Origin: Streptomyces stelliscabiei
GTDB taxonomy: Bacteria; Actinomycetota; Actinomycetes; Streptomycetales; Streptomycetaceae
Reading direction: 5' to 3'
DNA length: 64,000 nt
NCBI RefSeq assembly: GCF_014873495.1
Contig: NZ_JADBGF010000001.1
Coordinates: 5,332,001 to 5,396,000 of the forward strand
In this document: piece by piece, positions 7,524 through 15,191 of the stretch
Layout of the letters: each line of letters begins with the position of its first letter
Position numbering within the stretch: position 1 is the stretch's first letter
Made by a program: the position numbers and the translations under genes
Notes under the pieces: generated by a model
Seen by the model: only the letters and a program-made list of their open reading frames with translations
The model's database searches: none
What the model was told of the DNA's origin: nothing

Positions 7524-8608
7524 TGCCGGGCCAGGACGCGATCGCCCGCAACGCGGACGAGCGTCTGGTGACCCACCAGGTGAGGCTGCCGAGACGGGAG
7601 GTCGAGCGGCCGATCCGGCAGGTCGCCAAGCGGCTGGCGATGGCCTTGTTCGTGCTGGTCGCGACCGCGTTCATCGTCTATGCCGACCATGAGGGGTACA
7701 ACGACAACTCCGACGGGTCGGTGGACCTGCTGGACGCGTTCTACTACGCCACCGTCACCCTCTCCACCACCGGGTACGGCGACATCACCCCGGTCAGTGA
7801 CGCGGCGCGGTTCACCAATATCTTCGTGATCACGCCGCTGCGTGTGCTGTTCCTGATCATCCTGGTCGGCACCACGCTGGAGGTCCTCACGGAACGCACC
7901 CGTGAGGAATGGCGAGAGAACCGCTGGAGGGCGGCCTTGAGGGAGCACACCGTTGTCGTCGGCTGGGGGACCAAGGGGCGGTCGGCGATCCAGACCGTCT
8001 GCGCGACCGGGCTGAAGAAGGAGCAGGTGGTCGTCGTGGACCCCAGCTCCAAGGTCATCGAGGCCGCCACCGCCGAGGGGTACACGGGGGTCATCGGTGA
8101 CGCGACCCGCAGTGATGTGCTGCTGCGGGCCGAGGCGCAGAAGGCGCGCCAGATCATCATCTCCACCGCGCGGGACGACACCGCCGTCCTGGTCACGCTG
8201 ACCGCCCGCCAGCTCAACCGCCAGGCCAAGATCGTGGCCGCCGTGCGGGAGGAGGAGAACGCGCCACTGCTGAAGCAGTCCGGGGCGGACGTCGTCATCA
8301 CCAGTGCCAGCGCGGCCGGACGGCTGCTCGGGCTCTCCGTGCTCAGCCCCGCCGCCGGCATGGTGATGGAGGACCTCATTCAGCAGGGCAGCGGCCTCGA
8401 CATCGCCGAGCGGCCGGTCATAAAGGCCGAGGTGGGGCGCGGGGTGCGGGAGACGGAGGACCTGGTGGTCAGCGTGCTGCGCGGACATCGGGTGCTCGGC
8501 TACGACGATCCGTCCATCGGTGAACTCCAACTGACGGACCGGCTGATCACCATCGTCCGGGCCACCCCGAGCACGAAGATCACCCCCGAGACCAAGCACC
8601 TGCCGTAG
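7517..8608 (+). CDS. Two-TM potassium channel with RCK/TrkA-N domain
   Basis: The 363-residue membrane protein starts with a cytoplasmic stretch, then TM1 (ALFVLVATAFIVYA), a pore loop with the selectivity filter TTGYGD at about residues 85-90, and TM2 (LFLIILVGTTLEVL). A cytoplasmic RCK domain begins at HTVVVGWGTKGRSAI (Rossmann GxGxxG) and a TrkA-C-like end follows. The layout matches MthK-type gated K+ channels. The GTG at 7517 is preferred because GGGGAG lies 8 nt upstream; the GTG at 7508 would overlap that site. The start codon is embedded in parS. A strong terminator follows. Confidence 0.88.
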   Translation: MKLPGQDAIARNADERLVTHQVRLPRREVERPIRQVAKRLAMALFVLVATAFIVYADHEGYNDNSDGSVDLLDAFYYATVTLSTTGYGDITPVSDAARFTNIFVITPLRVLFLIILVGTTLEVLTERTREEWRENRWRAALREHTVVVGWGTKGRSAIQTVCATGLKKEQVVVVDPSSKVIEAATAEGYTGVIGDATRSDVLLRAEAQKARQIIISTARDDTAVLVTLTARQLNRQAKIVAAVREEENAPLLKQSGADVVITSASAAGRLLGLSVLSPAAGMVMEDLIQQGSGLDIAERPVIKAEVGRGVRETEDLVVSVLRGHRVLGYDDPSIGELQLTDRLITIVRATPSTKITPETKHLP

Positions 8609-8619
8609 CGGGAGCGAGA

Positions 8620-8657
8620 GGTGGCCCCGGGGCGCAGCGCCCCGGGGCCACCTTTTT
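8620..8657 (+). terminator. Rho-independent terminator after the channel gene
   Basis: A perfect 15-bp stem (8620-8634 with 8638-8652), a 3-nt CAG loop, then TTTTT. It separates the channel gene from the convergent ABC operon. Confidence 0.93.
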
Positions 8658-8669
8658 CGTGATGCTCGC

Positions 8670-9518
8670 CTACTTGCGGTTGTAGAGCCGCATCGTGATC
8701 GGTCCGAAGACCAGCACGAACAGGGCGGACCAGCCCAGCGTCCAGGCGATCTCCGCGGTGGGCCACTCGCCCGCCATCAACGCGCGGACCGCCGACGCCA
8801 GATGCGTGACCGGGCTGTTGTTGACGAACGCCTGGAGCCAGCCCGGCATCGTGCCCGGGTCGACGAAGACGTTGGACAGGAAGGTCAGCGGGAAGATCAC
8901 CATCATGCTGACGCCCATCACGGACTTCTCGGTGCGCAGCATCAGGCCGAACATCGTCCAGATCCACGAGAACGCGAATGAGAAGACGATGAGCAGCGCG
9001 ACCCCGGCGACCACGCCCAGCACCCCGCCGTCCGGGCGGTAGCCGAGGATCATGCCGACGGTGAGCATCACCGCGGACGCGATCGCGTACCGCAGGGCGT
9101 CGCCCAGCAGATAGCCGACCATCGTCGACGGCCGCCAGATCGGCAGCGAGCGGAAGCGGTCGAAGACGCCCTTCTCGATGTCCGTGTTGACGGAGACACC
9201 GGTGTACATCGTGATCATCACGACCGACATCACCAGGATGCCCGGCAGCAGGAACTGGATGTACTCCTCCGGTGAGCCGGCCAGCGCACCGCCGAAGAGG
9301 TACGTGTACATCAGCACCATCATGATCGGGAAGGCGGTCACGTCGAAGAGCTGCTCCGGCACGTGCTTGATCTTCAGCATGGCCCGCCAGCCGAAGGTCA
9401 GGGACGCCGACAGCGCGCTGGGCCGCGGTGGCCGTTCCCTGGAGATGAGCAGCGCGGCGAGCGACTCGGCGCTGACGGGAGCGAGTTCCTGGTTCTCGGT
9501 GGTGGTCGCGGTGCTCAT
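8670..9518 (-). CDS. ABC-2 type transporter permease (DrrB-like)
   Basis: The 282-residue integral membrane protein has about six predicted TM segments (for example ITMYTGVSVNTDIEKGVFDR between TMs and the FSFAFSWIWTMFGLML segment). VFDRFRSLPIWRPSTMVG is the signature of the DrrB/ABC-2 family. It pairs with the overlapping ATPase (ATGA at 9515-9518). Such pairs export lipophilic drugs or natural products; the substrate here is unknown. Confidence 0.87.
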   Translation of the reverse strand: MSTATTTENQELAPVSAESLAALLISRERPPRPSALSASLTFGWRAMLKIKHVPEQLFDVTAFPIMMVLMYTYLFGGALAGSPEEYIQFLLPGILVMSVVMITMYTGVSVNTDIEKGVFDRFRSLPIWRPSTMVGYLLGDALRYAIASAVMLTVGMILGYRPDGGVLGVVAGVALLIVFSFAFSWIWTMFGLMLRTEKSVMGVSMMVIFPLTFLSNVFVDPGTMPGWLQAFVNNSPVTHLASAVRALMAGEWPTAEIAWTLGWSALFVLVFGPITMRLYNRK

Positions 9519-10546
9519 ACCGCCGCCTCGTCCTTCGTCTCGGGGGCGTCGTCGGCCTGCGTGGCCGCCGCCTTGGTGTCGTGTCCGGTGAGGGCGAGGA
9601 AGACCTCGTCCAGGCTGGGCTGCCCCAGCGAGAAGTTGTCGACGGTGATGCCGGTGCGGGCCAGTTCGGCCAGTGCCCGGGCGGCCGCCTCGGTGGCGCC
9701 CCGCCCGTTGGCGGAGCCGCCGCCCACGCGCGCGGTCAGGGCCACGGGGTCCGGCTCCCGCTGCACCTCGGCGTCCAGGGCGAGGCGCAGCACCTCCTCG
9801 GCCTGCGGCCGCTGGGCCGCGTCGCGCAGCCGCAGATGGACGGAACCGGCGCCCACGGACGCCTTCAGCTCGCCCTTCGTGCCCTCCGCGATCACCTTCC
9901 CCTGGTCGATGACCGCGATCCTGGACGCCAGCTGGTCCGCCTCGTCCAGATACTGCGTGGTCAGCAGCACCGTCGTGCCCTGGGCGACCACCGCGCGCAC
10001 GATGTCCCACACCTGGTTGCGGCTGCGCGGGTCGAGGCCGGTCGTGGGCTCGTCGAGGAACAGCAGATCGGGTGTGTTCAGGATGGACGCGGCGATGTCG
10101 ATACGGCGCCGCATGCCGCCCGAGTAGTGCTTGACCTGCTTCCCGGCGGCCTCGCTCAGCCCGAAGGCCTCCAGCAGCTGTCCGGCGCGGAGCCGTGCCG
10201 CCTGTTTGCCGTGGCCGAGGAGGCGGGCGAGCAGCACCAGGTTCTCGGTGCCGGTCAGGTCCTCGTCCACGGAGGCGTACTGCCCGGTCAGGCTCACCCG
10301 GCCGCGGACCTCGTCGGCCTCCCGGACGACGTCGTGACCGAAGACGTGCGCCTCGCCCCCGTCGGGGCGCAGCAGGGTGGCGAGCATCTTCACCGTGGTC
10401 GTCTTGCCGGCGCCGTTCGGGCCGAGGACGCCGTAGACCGTGCCGGCCGGCACGGCCAGGTCGACGCCGTCGACGGCCCGGGTCTCGCCGAAGGTCTTCA
10501 CCAGACCCGCGGTCTCGATCGCGAGGCCGGACGTCTGTGCGCTCAT
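9515..10546 (-). CDS. ABC transporter ATP-binding protein (DrrA-like)
   Basis: The 343-residue cytoplasmic ATPase has Walker A GPNGAGKTT at residues 42-50, signature YSGGMRRR at about 140, Walker B LLFLDEPTTGLD at about 160-171 and the switch His region LLTTQYLDEADQLA. The C-terminal SLGQPSLDEVFLALTG is the DrrA-type ending. GGAAGG precedes the ATG by about 8 nt. It energises the coupled permease, and the pair probably confers efflux resistance or secretes a metabolite. Confidence 0.9.
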   Translation of the reverse strand: MSAQTSGLAIETAGLVKTFGETRAVDGVDLAVPAGTVYGVLGPNGAGKTTTVKMLATLLRPDGGEAHVFGHDVVREADEVRGRVSLTGQYASVDEDLTGTENLVLLARLLGHGKQAARLRAGQLLEAFGLSEAAGKQVKHYSGGMRRRIDIAASILNTPDLLFLDEPTTGLDPRSRNQVWDIVRAVVAQGTTVLLTTQYLDEADQLASRIAVIDQGKVIAEGTKGELKASVGAGSVHLRLRDAAQRPQAEEVLRLALDAEVQREPDPVALTARVGGGSANGRGATEAAARALAELARTGITVDNFSLGQPSLDEVFLALTGHDTKAAATQADDAPETKDEAAV

Positions 10547-10902
10547 GTCTGAGATCCTTCCGCGTACGGGGCCCTTGTCCTGGGCTACGCAAGGGGAGAC
10601 CGCGGGTGCCGCCGAAACTCATCGGTCGCCGCGCGGAAAGTCGCCACGGCTTCGCACTCGGGGCCGACGCGTGTCGTCGTGCGTCCGCACGGCGATGGAG
10701 TTTTCACGATCTCGCCGATGGGCTGTGAACGCATCCCTGTGACGACCAGGGGTTCAGGATCGGCGGTGCGGGACGGTCGGGGAGCGGGCCGTCCGCCGAG
10801 AGCGACCAAGGTCGGGCGGAGGCCGGGCGGGGTCGGCGGCGGAGGCGTGAAGGTGTGGGTGCCAAGGGCGTGACGCCGAGGTCGGGGAGTAGCGTCCCCC
10901 TC
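10547..10902. other. Divergent intergenic region, no gene seen
   Basis: This 356-bp space lies between the ABC operon and the oxidoreductase gene and must hold both promoters. It contains the Shine-Dalgarno of the ABC gene near 10555-10562 and GGGGAG at 10884-10889 for the oxidoreductase. I see no convincing -35/-10 pair, hairpin or small gene. Confidence 0.5.
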
Positions 10903-11883
10903 ATGCATGCGATCACGATTCCCGAACCCGGTGGACCCGAGGCCCTGGTGTGGGACGAGGTCCCCGACCCGGTGCCCGGCGAGGGCGACGTGCTCATCGA
11001 GGTGGCGGCGAGCGCGGTGAACCGCGCCGACCTGCTCCAGCGACAGGGCTTCTACGACCCCCCGCCCGGCGCCTCCCCCTACCCCGGCCTGGAGTGTTCC
11101 GGGCGGATCGCGGAGATCGGGCCCGGTGTGGCCGGGTGGAACGTCGGCGACGAGGTGTGCGCGCTGCTCTCGGGCGGCGGCTACGCGCAGAAGGTCGTCG
11201 CCCCGGCCGCCCAGCTGCTGCCCGTGCCCGCCGGGGTCGGCCTGACCCGGGCGGCCGCGCTGCCCGAGGTGGTCTGCACGGTCTGGTCGAACGTCTTCAT
11301 GATCGCCCACCTGCGCCCCGGTGAGACCCTCCTCGTCCACGGCGGCTCCAGCGGCATCGGCACCATGGCCATCCAGCTCGCCAAGGCCGTGGGCGCGAAG
11401 GTCGCGGTCACGGCGGGTACCGAGGAGAAGCTCGAACAGTGCGCCGCCCTGGGGGCGGATATCCTGATCAACTACCGGGAGCAGGACTTCGTCGAGGAGG
11501 TCCGCAAGGCCACGGACGGCAAGGGCGCGGACGTGGTCCTCGACAACATGGGCGCCAAGTACCTCGACCGCAACGTCCGGGTCCTCGCCGTCAACGGCCG
11601 CCTCGCGATCATCGGCATGCAGGGCGGCGTCAAGGGCGAGCTGAACATCGGCGCCCTCCTCGCCAAGCGAGCCGCGATCAGCGCGACCTCGCTGCGCGCC
11701 CGCCCCCGGGAGGAGAAGGCCGCGATCGTCGCCGCCGTACGCGAGCACGTGTGGCCGCTCGTCGACGGCGGCCATGTGCGCCCCGTCGTGGACCGTGAGA
11801 TCCCCATGGACGACGCGGCCACGGCCCACCGGGTGCTGGAGGAGAGCGGTCACATCGGCAAGGTTCTGCTGGTCGTGCCGTAG
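10903..11883 (+). CDS. NADPH:quinone oxidoreductase, zeta-crystallin-like MDR family
   Basis: The 326-residue protein of the medium-chain dehydrogenase/reductase superfamily lacks the structural zinc cysteines, as quinone reductases do. The N-terminal GroES-like domain carries ASAVNRADLLQRQG. The Rossmann fold starts at LLVHGGSSGIGTMAIQLAK (about residues 143-161). HAITIPEPGGPEALVW is the usual beginning, so the ATG at 10903 is chosen over an in-frame codon 48 nt upstream. The predicted reaction is NADPH-dependent reduction of quinones or enones; the physiological substrate is unknown. The gene's TAG stop is the first unit of a tandem repeat. Confidence 0.88.
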   Translation: MHAITIPEPGGPEALVWDEVPDPVPGEGDVLIEVAASAVNRADLLQRQGFYDPPPGASPYPGLECSGRIAEIGPGVAGWNVGDEVCALLSGGGYAQKVVAPAAQLLPVPAGVGLTRAAALPEVVCTVWSNVFMIAHLRPGETLLVHGGSSGIGTMAIQLAKAVGAKVAVTAGTEEKLEQCAALGADILINYREQDFVEEVRKATDGKGADVVLDNMGAKYLDRNVRVLAVNGRLAIIGMQGGVKGELNIGALLAKRAAISATSLRARPREEKAAIVAAVREHVWPLVDGGHVRPVVDREIPMDDAATAHRVLEESGHIGKVLLVVP

Positions 11884-11956
11884 CGGACCGGCCCCGTAGC
11901 GGACCGGCCCCGTAGCGGACCGGGCCTGTACCGAGCCGGCCTGCACCGAGCCGGGG
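11879..11956. repeat. 16-bp tandem repeat starting at the oxidoreductase stop codon
   Basis: Three units of CGTAGCGGACCGGCCC (the third with one change) occupy 11879-11926, followed by two 15-bp derivatives (11927-11956). Every 16-bp unit contains a TAG equivalent to the gene's own stop codon. Confidence 0.85.
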
Positions 11957-11967
11957 TGCGACCCGGC

Positions 11968-12369
11968 TCAGTACCGCCTTATCCGCAGTCCGACGAAGGC
12001 CAGGCCGAGGCCCACGCCCATCAGGATGAGGCCGCTGCCGAGGGTGAGGACCCGCAGGACGGGTTCCTCGCCGGTCGCGCCGTCGGTTCCGGGCGGCGCG
12101 ACCGGAACCGGCAGGGCCGCGTCCGGGTCGTCCGGCTCGGGGGCGGGGTCCTCCGGAGGCACGTACGTCTCGTCCCGCGGTGCCACCGGCCAGGCCTCCT
12201 GCCGCCCCGGCCGCTCCCGTCCCTCGCCGGCGCGACTGCCGGCCCAGGAGGTCGCGGGGTCGGGCTCGGCCGCGTGCGCGGCCGGCACGGTCCCCGCCAC
12301 CAGGACCATGAACAGTCCCGCGACGAGGACGAGTCCCGTCAGGCGTGCCGTGCGAAGCGTAGGAGCCAC
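11968..12369 (-). CDS. Small secreted or membrane-anchored protein of unknown function
   Basis: With the GTG at 12369 the protein is 133 residues: a signal peptide (LVLVAGLFMVLVAGTVPAAHA, likely cut after AHA), a Pro/Asp/Glu-rich extracellular stretch of about 70 residues, and a C-terminal TM (LGSGLILMGVGLGLAFVGL) followed by RIRRY. The same frame is open upstream to 12450, but those residues do not look like coding sequence. The topology suggests a wall-spanning stalk with a C-terminal anchor. No LPXTG sortase motif is visible and I do not recognise the family. Confidence 0.6.
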   Translation of the reverse strand: MAPTLRTARLTGLVLVAGLFMVLVAGTVPAAHAAEPDPATSWAGSRAGEGRERPGRQEAWPVAPRDETYVPPEDPAPEPDDPDAALPVPVAPPGTDGATGEEPVLRVLTLGSGLILMGVGLGLAFVGLRIRRY

Positions 12370-12514
12370 GCCCTCAGGCTCACACGCCCCCCGCCCCCCG
12401 GCATCTCGGCCCGGGCCGCCACCTCCCCGCCGGGCAATCGCCGTGTGCACGGTGGATCACCCAGGGTGGGGGGCTCCGGCCCGGTGCGGTGCGGGCGTGG
12501 GAGAGAATGGCGGC

Positions 12515-13057
12515 ATGGAGATGCCGAGGAACGAACGGTCGCCCGAACAGCCCCAGATCCTGGTCGTGGGCCAGGACGGAACGGCGGTGGGCGGCGCAGG
12601 AGACGAGGACTCCCGCGAGGTCCCGGTGACGGAGATGGTGGAACAGCCGGCCAAGGTCATGCGCATCGGCAGCATGATCAAGCAGCTGCTCGAAGAGGTA
12701 CGGGTCGCCCCCCTCGACGAGGCCAGCCGGGCCCGGCTGAAGGAGATCCACGCCAGCTCGGTCAAGGAACTGGAGGACGGCCTGGCGCCCGAGCTGGTCG
12801 AGGAGCTGGAGCGGCTCTCCCTGCCCTTCATGGACGAGGTGATCCCGAGCGACGCGGAGCTGCGGATCGCGCAGGCCCAGCTGGTCGGCTGGCTCGAAGG
12901 CCTCTTCCACGGGATCCAGACGACGCTGTTCGCCCAGCAGATGGCCGCCCGGGCCCAGCTGGAGCAGATGCGCCGCGCGCTGCCGCCCGGCGTCGGCGGC
13001 CACGAGGGCGACGACGACCCGCGGACGATCGGCCGCTCGGGAGGCCCGTACCTCTAG
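12515..13057 (+). CDS. bpa: Bacterial proteasome activator Bpa (DUF2587 family)
   Basis: The 180-residue protein matches the actinobacterial ATP-independent proteasome activator (Bpa/PafE). After a disordered N-terminus, residues about 50-155 form the four-helix bundle (VMRIGSMIKQLLEEVRVAPL, LPFMDEVIPSDAELRIAQAQ, GWLEGLFHGIQTTLFAQQM). The C-terminus ends Gly-Pro-Tyr-Leu, an HbYX-like tail that docks into the 20S alpha-ring; the mycobacterial form ends GQYL. A dodecameric ring would open the gate for unfolded or heat-damaged substrates. The ATG at 12515 follows GGGAGAG. A bidirectional hairpin separates it from the convergent kinase. Confidence 0.9.
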   Translation: MEMPRNERSPEQPQILVVGQDGTAVGGAGDEDSREVPVTEMVEQPAKVMRIGSMIKQLLEEVRVAPLDEASRARLKEIHASSVKELEDGLAPELVEELERLSLPFMDEVIPSDAELRIAQAQLVGWLEGLFHGIQTTLFAQQMAARAQLEQMRRALPPGVGGHEGDDDPRTIGRSGGPYL

Positions 13058-13106
13058 CCCCCGGGCGCCCCCGCCCGGCGCGACACCCCACCCCTTCGTA
13101 CACAAA

Positions 13107-13133
13107 GGGCCCGGCACCTCAGGTGCCGGGCCC
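13107..13133. terminator. Hairpin terminator between bpa and the kinase gene
   Basis: A perfect 12-bp stem (13107-13118 with 13122-13133) and a TCA loop lie between two convergent genes. There is no long T-run, but the position and stability fit a bidirectional terminator. Confidence 0.8.
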
Positions 13134-13157
13134 TCCCGTATGCCAGGGGCGCGGGCG

Positions 13158-14801
13158 TCAGGAGGGGTTGCCCGTGGAGACCTTGAGGACGACCGAGGGC
13201 ATGTCCTTGGGGTCGACGTCCTCGTCGGCCGACGGGTACTGCTCCATCACGGTGCCCTCGCCGTACGTGTTCTCGTCGACCTTCTGGACGTCGTACTCCC
13301 AGCCCGCCGCCTGGAAGCACTTCTTCACCGAGTCGATGTTCTTGAAGGTGAAGTCCGGCAGCTCGATCTTGTCCGGGTCGTTGTACGACTCCACGGGGTC
13401 CGTGCACTCGGTCGTCTCGATGACCTTCGAGGTGTCCGGGCCCTTGTGCCCCTCGACCACGGTGGGCGAGGAGGACGCGGTCGTGCCCTCGTCGCCGCCC
13501 TCGGTCTCGCTGCCCGAGTTCAGAGAGAGCGCCACGATCAGACCGCCGACCGCGAGGACCGACACGGCGATCGCCCCCACGATCACGCCCTTGCTGCTCT
13601 TCCCGCCCCCGGGACCTCCCGCCGACGGCGAGGACTGGTGGGGCGCGATGTTGTACGGGGGCGGGGTGGCCGCCCCCGGCTGCGGCGCGTAGGCGGCGGT
13701 CTGCGGCGGCGTCGCGTAGCCGCCCTGCTGCGGGTATCCGTAGGACGGGGCGGGCGCGGGCGTCGGCGGGCCGTATCCGCCCGTCCCGTGCGGCTGGTAC
13801 GGCGTCTGGACGCTGCCCGACTGTGGTGTGCCCGTGTGGTCGATGGGCGGGAAGACCGCGGAGGAGACCCCTGCGCCGCTGGGCGTCTGCGCGCCCGGCA
13901 CGATGCTCGGCGCGACGGGCTGGAGCGACGCGGCGACCCGCAGGCACTCGTCCCGCATCGCCTCCGCGCTCGGGAACCGCTCGTTCGGGTTCTTCTTCAG
14001 CGCGCGGGCGACGATGGCGTCGACGGCCGGCGGCAGGGAACGGTTGATCGAGGAGGGAGCGACCGGCTCCTCCTGGACATGGGCGTACGCGATGGCCAGC
14101 GGCGAGTCCGCCTCGAAGGGCAGCCGCCCGGTGGTCAGCTGGAACAGCATGACGCCGACCGAGTACAGGTCGGAGCGGGCGTCCACGCCACGGCCGAGGG
14201 CCTGCTCGGGCGAGAGGTACTGGGGGGTGCCGACGACCATGCCGGTCTGCGTCATCGACGTGACGCCCGACTGCATGGCGCGGGCGATGCCGAAGTCCAT
14301 GACCTTCACGACGTCGCGCTTGGTCATCATCACGTTGCCCGGCTTGATGTCCCGGTGGACCAGGCCCATCTCGTGGCTGATCTCCAGCGCCGCCAGCACG
14401 TCCGCGGTGATCTTCAGCGCCTTGTCGGAGGGCATCGCGCCCTGCTGGGCGACGTCCGCGTCGAGCGCCGAGCCGAGCGGCTTGCCCTCGATGTACTCCA
14501 TGACGATGTACGGCGTCGTCATGCCGTCCATCTCGTCCTCGCCGGTGTCGAAGACGGAGACGATGTTCGTGTGGGTGAGCTTCGCCACGGCCTGCGCCTC
14601 ACGACGGAAGCGCTCACGGAAGGCCTGTTCGCGGCCCAGTTCGGTGTGGAGTGTCTTGATCGCGACCTGCCGGTCGAGCACCGAGTCGTACGCGAGGTGG
14701 ACGGAGGCCATACCGCCCTCGCCGAGCAGGTCACGCAGCTGATAGCGGCCACCGGCTAGCGACCGCCCCGCGTACCGGCCCTGTGCGGCGTCCTGGCTCA
14801 T
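13158..14801 (-). CDS. PknB-like Ser/Thr protein kinase with one PASTA domain
   Basis: This 547-residue bitopic kinase has the glycine loop GEGGMASV (27-34), ATP-binding Lys49, catalytic HRDIKPGN (Asp151), DFG at 169-171 and the SMTQTGMVVGTPQYLSPEQ activation segment with phospho-acceptor Thr residues. A Pro/Gly/Tyr-rich linker (about 290-400) leads to a TM at about 404-427. One extracellular PASTA-like domain (about 477-545, FKNIDSVKKCFQAAGWEYDV) probably senses peptidoglycan or lipid II. Most PknB proteins have three to four PASTA units, so this is a reduced form. It is divergent from a second kinase. A TTGACG/CAGACT pair (14923-14928 and 14901-14906, 16-bp spacing) could be its promoter. 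Confidence 0.92.
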   Translation of the reverse strand: MSQDAAQGRYAGRSLAGGRYQLRDLLGEGGMASVHLAYDSVLDRQVAIKTLHTELGREQAFRERFRREAQAVAKLTHTNIVSVFDTGEDEMDGMTTPYIVMEYIEGKPLGSALDADVAQQGAMPSDKALKITADVLAALEISHEMGLVHRDIKPGNVMMTKRDVVKVMDFGIARAMQSGVTSMTQTGMVVGTPQYLSPEQALGRGVDARSDLYSVGVMLFQLTTGRLPFEADSPLAIAYAHVQEEPVAPSSINRSLPPAVDAIVARALKKNPNERFPSAEAMRDECLRVAASLQPVAPSIVPGAQTPSGAGVSSAVFPPIDHTGTPQSGSVQTPYQPHGTGGYGPPTPAPAPSYGYPQQGGYATPPQTAAYAPQPGAATPPPYNIAPHQSSPSAGGPGGGKSSKGVIVGAIAVSVLAVGGLIVALSLNSGSETEGGDEGTTASSSPTVVEGHKGPDTSKVIETTECTDPVESYNDPDKIELPDFTFKNIDSVKKCFQAAGWEYDVQKVDENTYGEGTVMEQYPSADEDVDPKDMPSVVLKVSTGNPS

Positions 14802-15191
14802 CGTCCTGCGTCCCCCATCGGCGCGCGGAAGCTGCTGGCGTGGCTCCCGCGATCGGTGATCCCCGCTGCTGCCGGTGATCCTTTGAGCTATTCCCGGCCA
14901 AGTCTGCCGCAGGTCACTGACACGTCAAGCGCGGTGCCCGATCCGTGACCGTACGAGAAAGAAGCGTCGCGGAAGCGTTACAGGGGGCGTACGCCCGGTA
15001 CACAGAACTTGCACGAGTGCGCGCGCTGCGGGTTTCATGGCCGACTCAACCTTTGAATCCACCTTGAACCCGTCGTGAACCCCGTCGCGCATCCAACCCG
15101 GACCGGCCCCTTGCGTGAAGGCTGTAGCGTGGCCGACGGAGACCGTAACAAGTACCGCGCGGACCGCGGGCAGAAACGACGGCGAGGACTG
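14802..15191. promoter_or_regulatory. Divergent promoter region of two kinases, with a PHO-box-like array
   Basis: In this 390-bp intergenic region, reading the minus strand, GTTCACG (15074-15080), GTTCAAG (15063-15069) and ATTCAAA (15052-15058) recur with an exact 11-nt period. That is the architecture of a PhoP-binding PHO box (consensus GTTCACC), oriented toward the PASTA kinase. Matches to the consensus are 6/7, 5/7 and 4/7. A candidate -35/-10 for the PASTA kinase lies at 14901-14928. Confidence 0.45.
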
